The notes beneath the pieces are model-generated. The model worked only from the letters and a program-made list of their open reading frames with translations. It searched no databases and was not told where the DNA came from. Source: Rhodospirillaceae bacterium (GTDB taxonomy: Bacteria; Pseudomonadota; Alphaproteobacteria; Rhodospirillales; Rhodospirillaceae). Taken from it: DNA of 64,000 nucleotides. The DNA is taken from positions 146,140 through 210,139 of the forward strand of contig JAVJSV010000021.1 of NCBI GenBank assembly GCA_040219235.1. The letters are read 5' to 3'. This document shows, in pieces, positions 1 to 8,874 of this stretch (positions are counted from its first letter, which is position 1; every line of letters begins with the position of its first letter). The position numbers and the translations under genes were made by a program.

Positions 1-755
1 CCGTGAGTGTTGCTGTTTCTCTGGCCGATAAAGTCGACACTCTGGTTGGTTTTTTCGCGATTGATCAAAAGCCGACAGGTTCTAAAGACCCTTATGCGCT
101 GCGCCGGGCTGCGCTAGGGGCGATCCGGCTGGTCTTAGAGAATAAACTCCGCCTTTCGTTGAGCGACATTTTCGCACAGTCCTATGACGCCTATTCTGTG
201 CAGCTAAAAACCGGCCGTCAAACCGTTGCGGATGAGTTGCTGGCGTTCTTTGCTGACCGCCTCAAAGTTTTCCTCAAAGAACGCGGTGTGCGCCACGATC
301 TGATTAGCGCTGTTTTCGCTGTGGGCAATGAGGACGACCTTGTGCGTCTGATGTCTCGTGTGGATGCGCTCGCTACCTTCTTAGGCAGCGACGATGGTGC
401 GAACCTGCTGACGGCGTGCAAGCGGGCCGCGAACATCGTGCGCATTGAAGAAAAGAAAGATGGCGTGACTTTTGGTCAGTCCACTGATGCCTCTCACCTC
501 GCAGTTGATGATGCCAAGACCCTTGCGGACACGCTCAAGGGCGTTGAAGTCACTGTTCAAACGGCAGTCTTAAAAGAAGATTTTGGGGCTGCAATGTCTG
601 CTCTGGCGACTTTGCGTCAGCCCCTGGACGTGTTCTTCGACAAAGTGACTGTGAATGCGGACGATCCTAAAGCGCGCGTCGCAAATTTGAACCTTTTGGC
701 CCGAATCGGTAAATCTATGGACCGCGTCGCCGTTTTTTCCCATATTGAAGGGTGA
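1..755 (+). CDS. glyS: Glycine--tRNA ligase beta subunit, C-terminal part (5' end outside window)
   Basis: This is the last ~250 residues of the beta subunit of the tetrameric (alpha2beta2) glycyl-tRNA synthetase, which charges tRNA-Gly in the cytoplasm. The frame is open to the window edge, so the true start lies upstream; the GTG at 3 is only an internal codon. The family signature [16 protein letters not shown] is visible near the left end, and the C-terminal DALR-like anticodon-binding region ([14 protein letters not shown], then NLLARIG) closes the protein. The catalytic alpha subunit glyQ would be expected just upstream. A GC-rich hairpin (CCAGC-GAC-GCTGG, 776-788) follows the stop but has no T-tract. 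Confidence 0.95.
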   Translation, partial: VSVAVSLADKVDTLVGFFAIDQKPTGSKDPYALRRAALGAIRLVLENKLRLSLSDIFAQSYDAYSVQLKTGRQTVADELLAFFADRLKVFLKERGVRHDLISAVFAVGNEDDLVRLMSRVDALATFLGSDDGANLLTACKRAANIVRIEEKKDGVTFGQSTDASHLAVDDAKTLADTLKGVEVTVQTAVLKEDFGAAMSALATLRQPLDVFFDKVTVNADDPKARVANLNLLARIGKSMDRVAVFSHIEG

Positions 756-849
756 GGTCGCTTTAGGATTGGTGCCCAGCGACGCTGGATTCCCGCCATT
801 TCCCAACGGCATCTCATTTCCCCATATTCAGCCTTTTCTTGCAGGAAAA

Positions 850-916
850 ATGTAAGTAAAGCTTGCCTCGTCTTACGTAAGTAAGGCTTAACTTACATGT
901 AAGTTGTGACTTACAT
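850..916 (+). promoter_or_regulatory. Operator-like cluster of ACTTACAT/ATGTAAGT repeats upstream of the HTH-PPDK gene
   Basis: Four related sites lie within 67 bp: ATGTAAGT at 850-857, the perfect palindrome CTTACGTAAG at 872-881, the perfect 16-bp palindrome AACTTACATGTAAGTT at 890-905, and ACTTACAT at 909-916. They end 21 bp before the ATG at 938. The repeated dyads look like binding sites for a dimeric regulator. The adjacent gene encodes its own helix-turn-helix, so autoregulation is a reasonable inference, not shown. Confidence 0.6.
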
Positions 917-937
917 TTCTGCATAAGCGGGGCCTTA

Positions 938-3829
938 ATGCGCGATTCAGCACTCGAAAAAGCAATTACAGCAGCCGGTGGCACAGCCTCTCTGGCGCGT
1001 TCAATTAACGTAACGCCCCAGGCGATTAGCCAATGGGAGCGCGTGCCAGCCGAACGTGTCATCGCTGTTGAAGAAGCAACTGGCGGTAAAATAAGCCGCA
1101 GCGACTTACGGCCAGATCTTTATCCAAATGGTGGCGCAGTTGGTTCGATTGGCGTGGCTGGAACGGATGGCAAGTGGGTCTACTTCTTCGGCGATGGCGA
1201 GGCAGAAGGCTGCGCAGAGATGAAAAACCTGCTCGGCGGGAAGGGCGCAAACCTTGCTGAAATGAGTGCGATTGGTATTCCGGTTCCGCCTGGCTTCACG
1301 GTTACAACAGGTGTCTGCACCTACTTTTATGACAATGGCCGCGTGTATCCCGATGACCTCACTGAACAGGTTAATGCGGGCTTGGCCCGCATTGAAGCGA
1401 CCATCGGTGCTAAATTTGGTGACCCGATTAATCCGCTTCTTGTGTCCGTCCGCTCGGGCGCGCGTGCTTCAATGCCGGGTATGATGGACACAGTCCTAAA
1501 TCTAGGCTTGAACGATGAAACGGTTGAGGGATTGGCTAAGCACTCCGGCGATGCCCGTTTTGCCTATGACAGCTATCGTCGTTTTATCCAAATGTACTCA
1601 GATGTTGTCCTTGGTGTTGATCACTACACTTTTGAGGAGCTGCTGGACCTTGCCAAAGAGGATAAGGGTGTTCATCAAGACACAGATCTAACGGCAGACG
1701 ATCTAAAAGACCTGGTGGCGCTGTATAAAGCCACTGTCGAAAAAGATAGCGGCAAGCCGTTTCCACAAGACCCCCACGATCAATTGTGGGGCGCTGTCGG
1801 CGCTGTGTTCGGAAGTTGGATGAACCAACGCGCCAACACGTATCGCGCACTTCATAATATTCCTGACGCCTGGGGCACGGCTGTTAACGTCCAGGCTATG
1901 GTGTTCGATAATATGAGCGATGATTGCGCCACCGGAGTTTGTTTCTCGCGCGATCCATCCGTTGGTGACAACGATTTTTACGGTGAATATCTGGTCAATG
2001 CGCAGGGCGAGGATGTCGTCGCTGGAATTCGTACACCTCAGCAAATCACCATTGCGGGCAAGCAGGCCCAGGACTCAGACTTGCCAGCCATGGAAGAAGC
2101 CATGCCTGAGATGTATCGGGAATTGGTTGCGCTGCGCGATAAGCTTGAGCGTCATTATCGCGATATGCAGGACATGGAATTCACCATCCAAAAGGGCAAG
2201 CTTTGGATGCTGCAAACACGTAATGGCAAACGCACGTCGAAGGCGTCTCTCAAAATTGCCGTCGATATGGCCAATGAAGGTCTGATCACGCGCCAAGAAG
2301 CCGTCGAACGCATAGACCCAGCCCAATTAGATCAACTGCTACATCCCACGCTGGACCCCAACGCGAAGCGCACGATTTTATCGCGAGGTTTACCGGCGTC
2401 ACCAGGGGCGGCTTCGGGCAAAATCGTATTTACCGCTGAGGACGCTGAAGACTGGGTGCAAAAGGGCGAGAAGGTTATTTTGGTGCGCCGGGAAACCAGC
2501 CCAGAGGATATCGGTGGCATGCACGTCGCCGAGGGTATTCTCACCACTCGCGGTGGCATGACCAGTCATGCGGCCGTGGTGGCCCGTGGCATGGGAACGC
2601 CTTGCGTTTCTGGGGCCGGTGACATTCAGGTTGATGTCAAAGAAAAGTATCTTCGTGTGCGGGATGAAATCCTTCATGAGGGCGATATCATGACGTTGGA
2701 TGGCTCTACCGGCGAAGTTTTCTTAGGCCGGGTTGCGACGATTGAGCCAGAAATGACCGGAGACTTTGGCACACTCATGGAATGGGTCGATGACATTCGG
2801 ACTCTCAAAGTGCGGACCAATGCAGAGACCCCCAAAGATGCTGAAACAGCCCGTAAATTTGGGGCTGAAGGCATTGGCCTGTGCCGCACGGAACACATGT
2901 TCTTTGAGCAGGATCGCATCATCAGTGTGCGCCAGATGATTCTGGCGGCTGACGAAGGTGGCCGGGCGGCGGCGCTCAATCGGCTGTTACCCCATCAACG
3001 CGGCGATTTTGTCTCCCTGTTCAAGATCATGGGTGGTCTGCCGGTCACAATTCGCCTGCTTGATCCGCCCTTGCACGAATTTCTGCCGCACAGCGAAGCA
3101 GAGATTGCAGAAGTCGCTGCATCGTCTGGTGTGTCTGTCGAAACAGTGCATAACGCGCTCAACCGGTTGAGCGAATTGAACCCAATGTTGGGGCATCGCG
3201 GGTGCCGTTTAGGGGTTACCTATCCAGAGATCTATGCCATGCAGGCCCGCGCCATATTTGAGGCCGCCATAGAGGTTGCCAATAAAGGAACGAGTGTCTT
3301 ACCGGAAATTATGATTCCACTTGTGAGCACCAAGCTGGAACTCGACCTGATGAAGACGGTTGTGGATGACGTTGCCGCAGATGTGTTTGAAAAAGCAGGT
3401 CAGTCGGTCGCCTATATGGTGGGGACAATGATCGAATTACCGCGTGCCGCACTCAAGGCTGGAGAAATTGCAGAAAGTGCTGAATTTTTCAGTTTTGGCA
3501 CCAACGATCTCACGCAAACCACATTGGGGATGTCTCGGGACGACTGTGCGCCGGTGTTGGAGGTCTATATGGCGAAAGGGATTTATGAACGTGATCCGTT
3601 CGCCACGCTGGACCGTGAGGGTGTTGGTGAGTTGATCGAAATTGCTGTTGAACGTGGCCGCAAAACCCGAAGTGATATCAAGCTTGGCATCTGCGGTGAG
3701 CATGGTGGTGATCCGGACTCCATTGCCTTTTGCCAGGAGGTCGGCCTTGATTACGTCTCCTGTTCGCCGTATCGCGTTCCGGTCGCAAGACTGGCGGCAG
3801 CGCAGGCGGCTCTCAAGAGTCGGTCGTAA
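938..3829 (+). CDS. ppdK: Pyruvate, phosphate dikinase with N-terminal YdaS/Cro-like HTH domain
   Basis: PPDK interconverts pyruvate + ATP + Pi and PEP + AMP + PPi, at the glycolysis/gluconeogenesis node. The 963-residue protein is about 75 longer than the usual ~880-890. The PPDK part begins near residue 79 (KWVYFFGDGEAEG, then NLLGGKGANLAEM), has the phospho-histidine loop GGMTSHAAVVARG with His544, and a PEP/pyruvate-binding C-terminal domain with GTNDLTQTTLG and the catalytic Cys919 in GICGEHGG. Residues 1-60 are an in-frame YdaS-type HTH (AAGGTASLARSINVTPQAIS, then ERVIAVEEATGGKISRSDLR), joined by a short Gly-rich linker with no intervening stop. A GTG at codon 73 (1154) could give a separate PPDK start but lacks a good ribosome site. 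The enzyme call is very secure; the fusion is read directly from the frame. Confidence 0.95.
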   Translation: MRDSALEKAITAAGGTASLARSINVTPQAISQWERVPAERVIAVEEATGGKISRSDLRPDLYPNGGAVGSIGVAGTDGKWVYFFGDGEAEGCAEMKNLLGGKGANLAEMSAIGIPVPPGFTVTTGVCTYFYDNGRVYPDDLTEQVNAGLARIEATIGAKFGDPINPLLVSVRSGARASMPGMMDTVLNLGLNDETVEGLAKHSGDARFAYDSYRRFIQMYSDVVLGVDHYTFEELLDLAKEDKGVHQDTDLTADDLKDLVALYKATVEKDSGKPFPQDPHDQLWGAVGAVFGSWMNQRANTYRALHNIPDAWGTAVNVQAMVFDNMSDDCATGVCFSRDPSVGDNDFYGEYLVNAQGEDVVAGIRTPQQITIAGKQAQDSDLPAMEEAMPEMYRELVALRDKLERHYRDMQDMEFTIQKGKLWMLQTRNGKRTSKASLKIAVDMANEGLITRQEAVERIDPAQLDQLLHPTLDPNAKRTILSRGLPASPGAASGKIVFTAEDAEDWVQKGEKVILVRRETSPEDIGGMHVAEGILTTRGGMTSHAAVVARGMGTPCVSGAGDIQVDVKEKYLRVRDEILHEGDIMTLDGSTGEVFLGRVATIEPEMTGDFGTLMEWVDDIRTLKVRTNAETPKDAETARKFGAEGIGLCRTEHMFFEQDRIISVRQMILAADEGGRAAALNRLLPHQRGDFVSLFKIMGGLPVTIRLLDPPLHEFLPHSEAEIAEVAASSGVSVETVHNALNRLSELNPMLGHRGCRLGVTYPEIYAMQARAIFEAAIEVANKGTSVLPEIMIPLVSTKLELDLMKTVVDDVAADVFEKAGQSVAYMVGTMIELPRAALKAGEIAESAEFFSFGTNDLTQTTLGMSRDDCAPVLEVYMAKGIYERDPFATLDREGVGELIEIAVERGRKTRSDIKLGICGEHGGDPDSIAFCQEVGLDYVSCSPYRVPVARLAAAQAALKSRS

Positions 3830-3846
3830 GCTGTTCGTATCTGCGG

Positions 3847-4596
3847 TTAAGGCACTGTGTCGAACGCGTTCGTATAAACACCGATCGCGCGGTTGAGATA
3901 TTGACCCCCTTCACTCAATTCGAGCACGAGCGCCGCGAAATCTGCATAACCGAGAATGCTCGACGGGTTTGGCGTGGGAACGCCGTCTGAGATCAAGAGA
4001 TTGTTCTTCTTGGGGTGATCGCGAAACCCGCGCGGGCGCAAGATCACGTATTCCAGATCGCTGTTGGAAACGATCCGTTCCATGCGCTGCATGTCTAGGT
4101 ATAAGCCGCGCTTTTGCCAGACAAAGTTCTCAGAAAAACCCTCCGTGGTTGGCTTTTCATCGGGAATCATCTCGACGCCGCCAGAACTGGTGACAATAAG
4201 CCGTTCATTTCCTTTGCGGCGCATGGCGGTAATAATTGCAGCCGTGCCGACCGAGTAGAGATCGACAGACGTCACTTCTTTGCCGGGCACGTAGGATGGG
4301 CCAACCAAAGAAATGACTACTTCATCCCCACGCATCGCGTTGGCAAGGCTGTCGACGTCATAAACATCCCCTTCGACCGCCATAAAGTTAGCATGGTTAA
4401 TCTCAATGCGCTCCGGGGATCGCGCGAGACCCGTCACGCGTCGCCCCTGGTCTAATGCTTGCAACATGATTTGCGGGGCAGACCTTGCCGTCGCGCCAAT
4501 AACCAATATCGGTTTGAGGTCTGCGGCAATGGCATCGGTGGTTAAGTTTGCCATGCCAAAGCCCGCACACAGGACCGTGATGAAAAAGCGGATCAC
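3847..4596 (-). CDS. Exported NAD(P)-binding Rossmann-fold (atypical SDR/NmrA-like) protein
   Basis: A 249-residue protein with a predicted Sec-type signal peptide (hydrophobic residues 4-22, likely cleavage after AIAA) followed directly by a Rossmann beta-alpha-beta start, LVIGATARSAPQIM. The nucleotide loop departs from the usual GATGxxG. The later segments (EGDVYDVDSLANAM, VISLVGPS, LIVTSSGGVE, YVILRPRGF) follow the order seen in NAD(P)H-binding/NmrA-like atypical short-chain dehydrogenases. The start is GTG, one base after the TAA of ygfZ, so it is the second gene of a two-gene operon. It ends 17 bp from the convergent ppdK. The substrate is unknown. It is one of three exported Rossmann proteins in the first 20 kb. 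Confidence 0.75.
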   Translation of the reverse strand: MIRFFITVLCAGFGMANLTTDAIAADLKPILVIGATARSAPQIMLQALDQGRRVTGLARSPERIEINHANFMAVEGDVYDVDSLANAMRGDEVVISLVGPSYVPGKEVTSVDLYSVGTAAIITAMRRKGNERLIVTSSGGVEMIPDEKPTTEGFSENFVWQKRGLYLDMQRMERIVSNSDLEYVILRPRGFRDHPKKNNLLISDGVPTPNPSSILGYADFAALVLELSEGGQYLNRAIGVYTNAFDTVP

Positions 4597-4597
4597 A

Positions 4598-5506
4598 TTA
4601 ACTCTCCGATTGCTCGGGTAGAACCATCCATGAGGATGGCTGTACCTTTACGGTGCCAACTATACTGGTGAGATCACCTTCTGAAGCAGCACGCCAAGTT
4701 GCCAGACGTATAAGCGCGAGCCCACGACCATCAGCAGAACTTTTCATTTCACCGGCATCCTTACCATCGACTGTTAGAGGTGAGCCAAGGGGAGGAGCTT
4801 TGCCTTGAAATGTCACGGGAAGAAGGCGCTTCTTGATCAAAGCGCGGTAATGGGTTCGAGCGGTTAACTCCTGGCCAATGTAACAGCCCTTTTTGAAATC
4901 GACGCCGCCGAGCTCCTCGAAGCCGTTTTCCAACAGCAAGGCTTTTTCCACTTCTAAATCCCTGCTGCCATCAGGCAAGCCGAGCGCTATGCGGTGTGCA
5001 TCGTAATCGGATTGGCTTGCTAACGTCCACTTCTGGGCTTGCTGCACTTGTGTCAGAGCGTCGTGAGTGCCAATCAAACGCAGGCCAGCATCTGCCAAAC
5101 GCGGGTCATAATAAATATGCAGACCGTCAAGGTTGAAAGTGCGGCCTGCCTCAGATTCGAGGGGCAGATCAGCACCAGGGGTGTCGCCCCAAACGGCAGC
5201 AACGCTCAACGATGTCGCGACCTCCAGTTCGACCTTAGACCGCAAGCGAAACCGCTTAAGCCGCATCATCAGATCGTCCGCCCGGTCCGCCTCGCAGTCC
5301 AGATAGAGTCCGTTTGGTTGATGAACCATCATGAACTCGTGCAGAAATTTACCCTGGGGTGTCAGAAAGGCGGACCAGATGGAGTGAGCCGCTGTCACCT
5401 TCTCGACATCGTTCGACACCAGTCCCTGCAAGAAAGAGACTGCATCCTCACCATTTACAACAAGAATTGCGCGGCCTTCAAGGCGGGTATAATGCGGTTG
5501 TGACAT
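4598..5506 (-). CDS. ygfZ: YgfZ/GcvT-like folate-binding protein (Fe-S cluster assembly/repair)
   Basis: YgfZ family proteins bind tetrahydrofolate and support maturation or repair of certain [4Fe-4S] enzymes. The 302-residue protein has the hallmark KGCYIGQELTAR motif around residues 205-216 with the conserved cysteine, and the GcvT-like N-terminal segment (GEDAVSFLQGLVSNDVEKV, then QGKFLHEFMM). It is the first gene of a minus-strand pair; the exported Rossmann gene follows after one base. It is divergent from the glycan cluster, with ~130 bp shared upstream. Confidence 0.9.
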   Translation of the reverse strand: MSQPHYTRLEGRAILVVNGEDAVSFLQGLVSNDVEKVTAAHSIWSAFLTPQGKFLHEFMMVHQPNGLYLDCEADRADDLMMRLKRFRLRSKVELEVATSLSVAAVWGDTPGADLPLESEAGRTFNLDGLHIYYDPRLADAGLRLIGTHDALTQVQQAQKWTLASQSDYDAHRIALGLPDGSRDLEVEKALLLENGFEELGGVDFKKGCYIGQELTARTHYRALIKKRLLPVTFQGKAPPLGSPLTVDGKDAGEMKSSADGRGLALIRLATWRAASEGDLTSIVGTVKVQPSSWMVLPEQSES

Positions 5507-5638
5507 AGGTGACGGATGCTTTCAGACTGTCTTTAAAGGAAGTACTGAATTTAAGTCTTTGATATCATAGAACAAGACTCCGCACAGATTTGTGCTGTTT
5601 GTTGGAATTTTTTGACTGAGACAGGTATAACCCGCAGC

Positions 5639-6736
5639 ATGAATATAGTGATGTTTGATGATTCCGTGCCGTTCGACGGCTTCACCGCAGCGACTAAGCC
5701 GCTCGGAGGGGCCGAGAAGGCTTTTGCGGCGCTGGCTGGGGCTTTGGCAAAAGCTGGGCACACGGTCACCGTTATCAACCGCTGCAAGCATGCCTTGATG
5801 GCTGAGGGTGCCCGCTGGCGGCCCTGGGATGCGAACCGTCCTGCTGAGGCAGATGTTCTGATCGCGTTGAAGACGCCAGAGCTCTTGGGTGGTGTGCGGC
5901 GGGTGGATTCCCGCGTGCTGTTGGTCCCTGGAGACCCAAAATATCTTGGAACCGCGCAAAACGCTGAACTGCTGGCCTCTTATGCGCCGCGTTTACTGTT
6001 CCTCACGGAGCGTCAGGCTGAGATGTATGGTGGCAGACTGTCTGCGGTCATCGCCCCACCTGGTGTGAACAAAGCTTTTTTCCCCGAGAAAAAAGAAATT
6101 GATTTGTACTCCGACGCCAATCATCCCGCGATTCCGCCCGATGAACCGGAGAAGCCGGAAGAAGACGTGCAGCCTGAGTTGCCGCCACCTCATGCGGTCG
6201 TGACCACACATCCGTTGCACGGGTTATCGCGTGTTCTTGAGTTATGGCGGGATAAAATCAATCCAGCCAATGCGAACGCGTCTCTGACGGTCTACTCCGC
6301 TGTCCTCGCTAAAGGTATGGTCGGTGAGGAAGTGCCCGATGTGATCGCGCCCGTGTTAGAATTGGTGAAATCCTGTGCTGACGCGAATGTTGGCGTCTCG
6401 GCACCAAAGGGAGACCGGGCGATGGCTGAAGCCTACCGTCAATCCCGCGTGCACCTGTATCCCGGACATCCCCGTGACTTTGCCTGCTGGACACTGCGCG
6501 ACAGCCAAGCTTCGGGCCTACCTGCCGTCGCGTTTAACAAAGGTGGCGTTGAAGATGTGATCGACAATGGAAAAACCGGCTTCATCGTTCCAGATGATGA
6601 TGCCTTTGCCAATGTTGCGCTCCAACTTCTAAATGATGATGCTGTTTATCAGTCTTTTAGTGAAGCGGCATCCGCAGTTGAACGCCGCAAGACCTGGGCG
6701 GCGACAGCAGATATCGTCACCCAACTTTGGTTGTAG
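5639..6736 (+). CDS. Glycosyltransferase, GT4-like (GT-B fold), with acidic Pro-rich insert
   Basis: Likely a retaining GT-B glycosyltransferase acting on a cell-surface glycan. The N-terminus MNIVMFDDSV followed by GGAEKAFAALAGALAKAGH resembles the acceptor-side Rossmann domain; the C-terminal half carries a donor-binding region (LYPGHPRDFACWTLRDSQAS, then GGVEDVIDNGKTGF) typical of GT4. The ATG at 5639 is preferred over an in-frame TTG at 5612 because it begins exactly at the Rossmann strand. Residues ~150-183, between the two domains, are rich in Pro, Glu and Asp (PPDEPEKPEEDVQPELPPP), unusual for the family. It opens a four-gene same-strand cluster and runs 18 bp short of the next chosen start. 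Donor and acceptor sugars are unknown. Confidence 0.8.
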   Translation: MNIVMFDDSVPFDGFTAATKPLGGAEKAFAALAGALAKAGHTVTVINRCKHALMAEGARWRPWDANRPAEADVLIALKTPELLGGVRRVDSRVLLVPGDPKYLGTAQNAELLASYAPRLLFLTERQAEMYGGRLSAVIAPPGVNKAFFPEKKEIDLYSDANHPAIPPDEPEKPEEDVQPELPPPHAVVTTHPLHGLSRVLELWRDKINPANANASLTVYSAVLAKGMVGEEVPDVIAPVLELVKSCADANVGVSAPKGDRAMAEAYRQSRVHLYPGHPRDFACWTLRDSQASGLPAVAFNKGGVEDVIDNGKTGFIVPDDDAFANVALQLLNDDAVYQSFSEAASAVERRKTWAATADIVTQLWL

Positions 6737-6753
6737 GCTCAGGTCAATCTGCC

Positions 6754-7656
6754 ATGCGCATCCTGTTTATAACGGCGACACGCATTGGTGATGCCGTTAT
6801 TTCGACAGGTTTGCTTGACCACCTGGTTCAGACATACCCAAACGCGAAGTTAACAATTGCTTGTGGCCCTTTGGCGGCCAGCCTTTTTGCAGATGTTCCC
6901 AACTTGGAGCGAGTCATCGTTCTGGCCAAGAAACCCTACGGACAACATTGGTTCAGTCTGTGGCAAGAGGTTCGAAAAGTGAAATGGGATGTGGTCGTTG
7001 ATCTGCGCCGGTCTCTGATTCCGTATCTTGTGCATACGCGCCAGCGGTATAGGCTAGGTCCAGATGATGATCGCTCGCATCGTGTTCAACTGCTGAGCGG
7101 CCTGTTCGGTTTATCTCCGCCCGCTGATCCCAAAATATGGTTGAGCGATCACCATAAGACCGGAGCGTTGGACATTCTGGGCGGTGACGAACCTTACATT
7201 GCGCTATGCCCTATTGCTGCACGGCCAGAAAAAACCTGGTCTTCCGAGAATTTCACGGCTTTGGCGCGGACAATCCTCGCAGAAGAAGGTTGGTTTGCAG
7301 ACAACAAGATTCTGCTTGTTGGTGCAGAAGCGGATCGCTCAATTTTGACTCAGATGGCACAGGCGCTTCCACAGGAAAGATGCGGGCTGTTAATTGGATG
7401 CTCTGACCTGTTGACCGTCGCCGCCGTGCTGGCCAAGTGTCAGTTCACAATTGCGAATGACTCAGGCTTAGCGCATTTATCAGCCGCCGTTGGATCCCCC
7501 ACAGTAGCGTTGTTCGGGCCGACACGTGCTGATTTATATCGTCCCTGGGGGGCACGCGTAACCGTTGTGCAGGCCCCGAATATCTCAAACGGTCGTGCCA
7601 TGTCAGATATTTCAGTTGGTGAGGTTTTGGACGCCTGTCACGCTGTTGTGACGTGA
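6754..7656 (+). CDS. Glycosyltransferase family 9 (heptosyltransferase-like)
   Basis: A GT9 protein, the family of ADP-heptose:LPS heptosyltransferases that act on lipid A-core acceptors at the inner face of the cytoplasmic membrane. Visible marks are the N-terminal MRILFITATRIGDAVISTG, the central VVVDLRRSLIPYL, and the C-terminal donor site IANDSGLAHLSAAVGSPTVA followed by LFGPT. The ATG at 6754 fits the family N-terminus better than an in-frame TTG at 6727 lying inside the previous gene. The exact sugar and acceptor cannot be told from sequence; a role in LPS core or a related glycan fits the neighbouring glycosyltransferases. Confidence 0.88.
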   Translation: MRILFITATRIGDAVISTGLLDHLVQTYPNAKLTIACGPLAASLFADVPNLERVIVLAKKPYGQHWFSLWQEVRKVKWDVVVDLRRSLIPYLVHTRQRYRLGPDDDRSHRVQLLSGLFGLSPPADPKIWLSDHHKTGALDILGGDEPYIALCPIAARPEKTWSSENFTALARTILAEEGWFADNKILLVGAEADRSILTQMAQALPQERCGLLIGCSDLLTVAAVLAKCQFTIANDSGLAHLSAAVGSPTVALFGPTRADLYRPWGARVTVVQAPNISNGRAMSDISVGEVLDACHAVVT

Positions 7657-7791
7657 GGCACTCACCAGATTTTGGCGTCAGCCACTTAAGCCTGCTATAA
7701 GATGCGTTCTGGCATAGTGAGCGCGTTTGAGTTCTGAGGGCAGAGGCTGCTCGCTGAGGTGCTAGAAGGGGGGAAGTTGGGCGCACATCCG

Positions 7792-8859
7792 ATGAAGATA
7801 CTGCATGCCATATCCAGCAGTGACGACGGCGCTGTCCAACGCGCTTTTGAGCAGACAGTCACGGCATTGGCGCGCACTGATCATGCGCAACGCGTTGTGA
7901 TACCCAAAGATGAACGGCTTGCAATGCGATTGCGATCTGTAGGGCTTGAGTCCTTGGAATTGCCTTTTCGGGCACGGTTCGATTTTTCCAGTAAGAGACG
8001 ATTGAACAACGAGATTTCAGCATTTGATGCGGATTTAGTGCTGAGTTGGACCCCTGAGGTCTCCAACGATGTTACGCCAGCACATGGTGGGCGTGGACAG
8101 GCGAAACACCTTGGTGTTGTTGGCGAAGCTTTCGCATCTTCGCAATATGAGTCTTGTGATCACCTCCTTACTTTCAGCCAACAGCGCGTCGATCGCGTTA
8201 TTTCGGCAGGTTGGCCACCTGAAAAAGTCACTAAGCTCCCTCCAATTATCGTCTCTGATGGGATTAAACCCCATGACAGGAAAATGTTTTTTACACCTGC
8301 TACAGCAAAGTTGGTGGTTGTGGTTGGCAATCTAACAACGGGACAAGGCTTTCAGATGTTAATGGAAGCTATTGGCCGGATTTCTGGCATCTATGTATGG
8401 ATCGTTGGTGAGGGGCCAGATAAAAAGAAATTAGATGATCAGGCTCTTGAAATTGGCATTAAACCACGGACCCGGTTTTTGGGCGCGCAGAGCGACATCA
8501 TGCCACTTATTGCGGCTGCCGATATTGTGATCTCTCCCGCAACTAAAGATGATGTTGGTGAGCAAGTGCTTCGCGCCTGGGGGTGCGGAAAGGCCGTTAT
8601 TGCCGCAGATGCCATCGGGCCGGGGTTGCTCGTGCGCCATCGTGAGACGGGTGTTCTGGTGCCTGTTGAGGATGCACGCAGCTTGGCCGAAGCCATCAAA
8701 TGGGTAAATCAAGATTCTGATTTTTCAAGTCGTATTGCCGTTGCTGGAGCCGAGGAGTTTGCTAAATCTCATAGTGAAGCTGTGGTTATTCCAAAGTACG
8801 AGGCTCTTTTTCAAACCATTGTAACCAGTCGCGCAGATCCCGCGCCATCTGATCAGTAA
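7792..8859 (+). CDS. Glycosyltransferase family 4
   Basis: A 355-residue GT4-type glycosyltransferase starting MKILHAISSSDDGAVQRAF. The C-terminal domain shows the standard order: VVVVGNLTTGQGF, IWIVGEGPDKKKL, RFLGAQSDIMPLIAAADIVI, and the nucleotide-sugar glutamate region GEQVLRAWGCGKAVIAAD, then HRETGVLVPVED. ATG 7792 is chosen over an in-frame GTG at 7759 because the family N-terminus begins there. About 135 bp separates it from the GT9 gene; it ends 15 bp before asnB, so the last two genes are probably cotranscribed. Confidence 0.88.
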   Translation: MKILHAISSSDDGAVQRAFEQTVTALARTDHAQRVVIPKDERLAMRLRSVGLESLELPFRARFDFSSKRRLNNEISAFDADLVLSWTPEVSNDVTPAHGGRGQAKHLGVVGEAFASSQYESCDHLLTFSQQRVDRVISAGWPPEKVTKLPPIIVSDGIKPHDRKMFFTPATAKLVVVVGNLTTGQGFQMLMEAIGRISGIYVWIVGEGPDKKKLDDQALEIGIKPRTRFLGAQSDIMPLIAAADIVISPATKDDVGEQVLRAWGCGKAVIAADAIGPGLLVRHRETGVLVPVEDARSLAEAIKWVNQDSDFSSRIAVAGAEEFAKSHSEAVVIPKYEALFQTIVTSRADPAPSDQ

Positions 8860-8874
8860 GTCGACAAAAAGAGT

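Noticed and set aside
1154..3829. Separate PPDK start at GTG codon 73
   Set aside because: There is no good ribosome site and the HTH frame runs on without a stop, so a fused product is the simpler reading; kept as an alternative in the gene entry.
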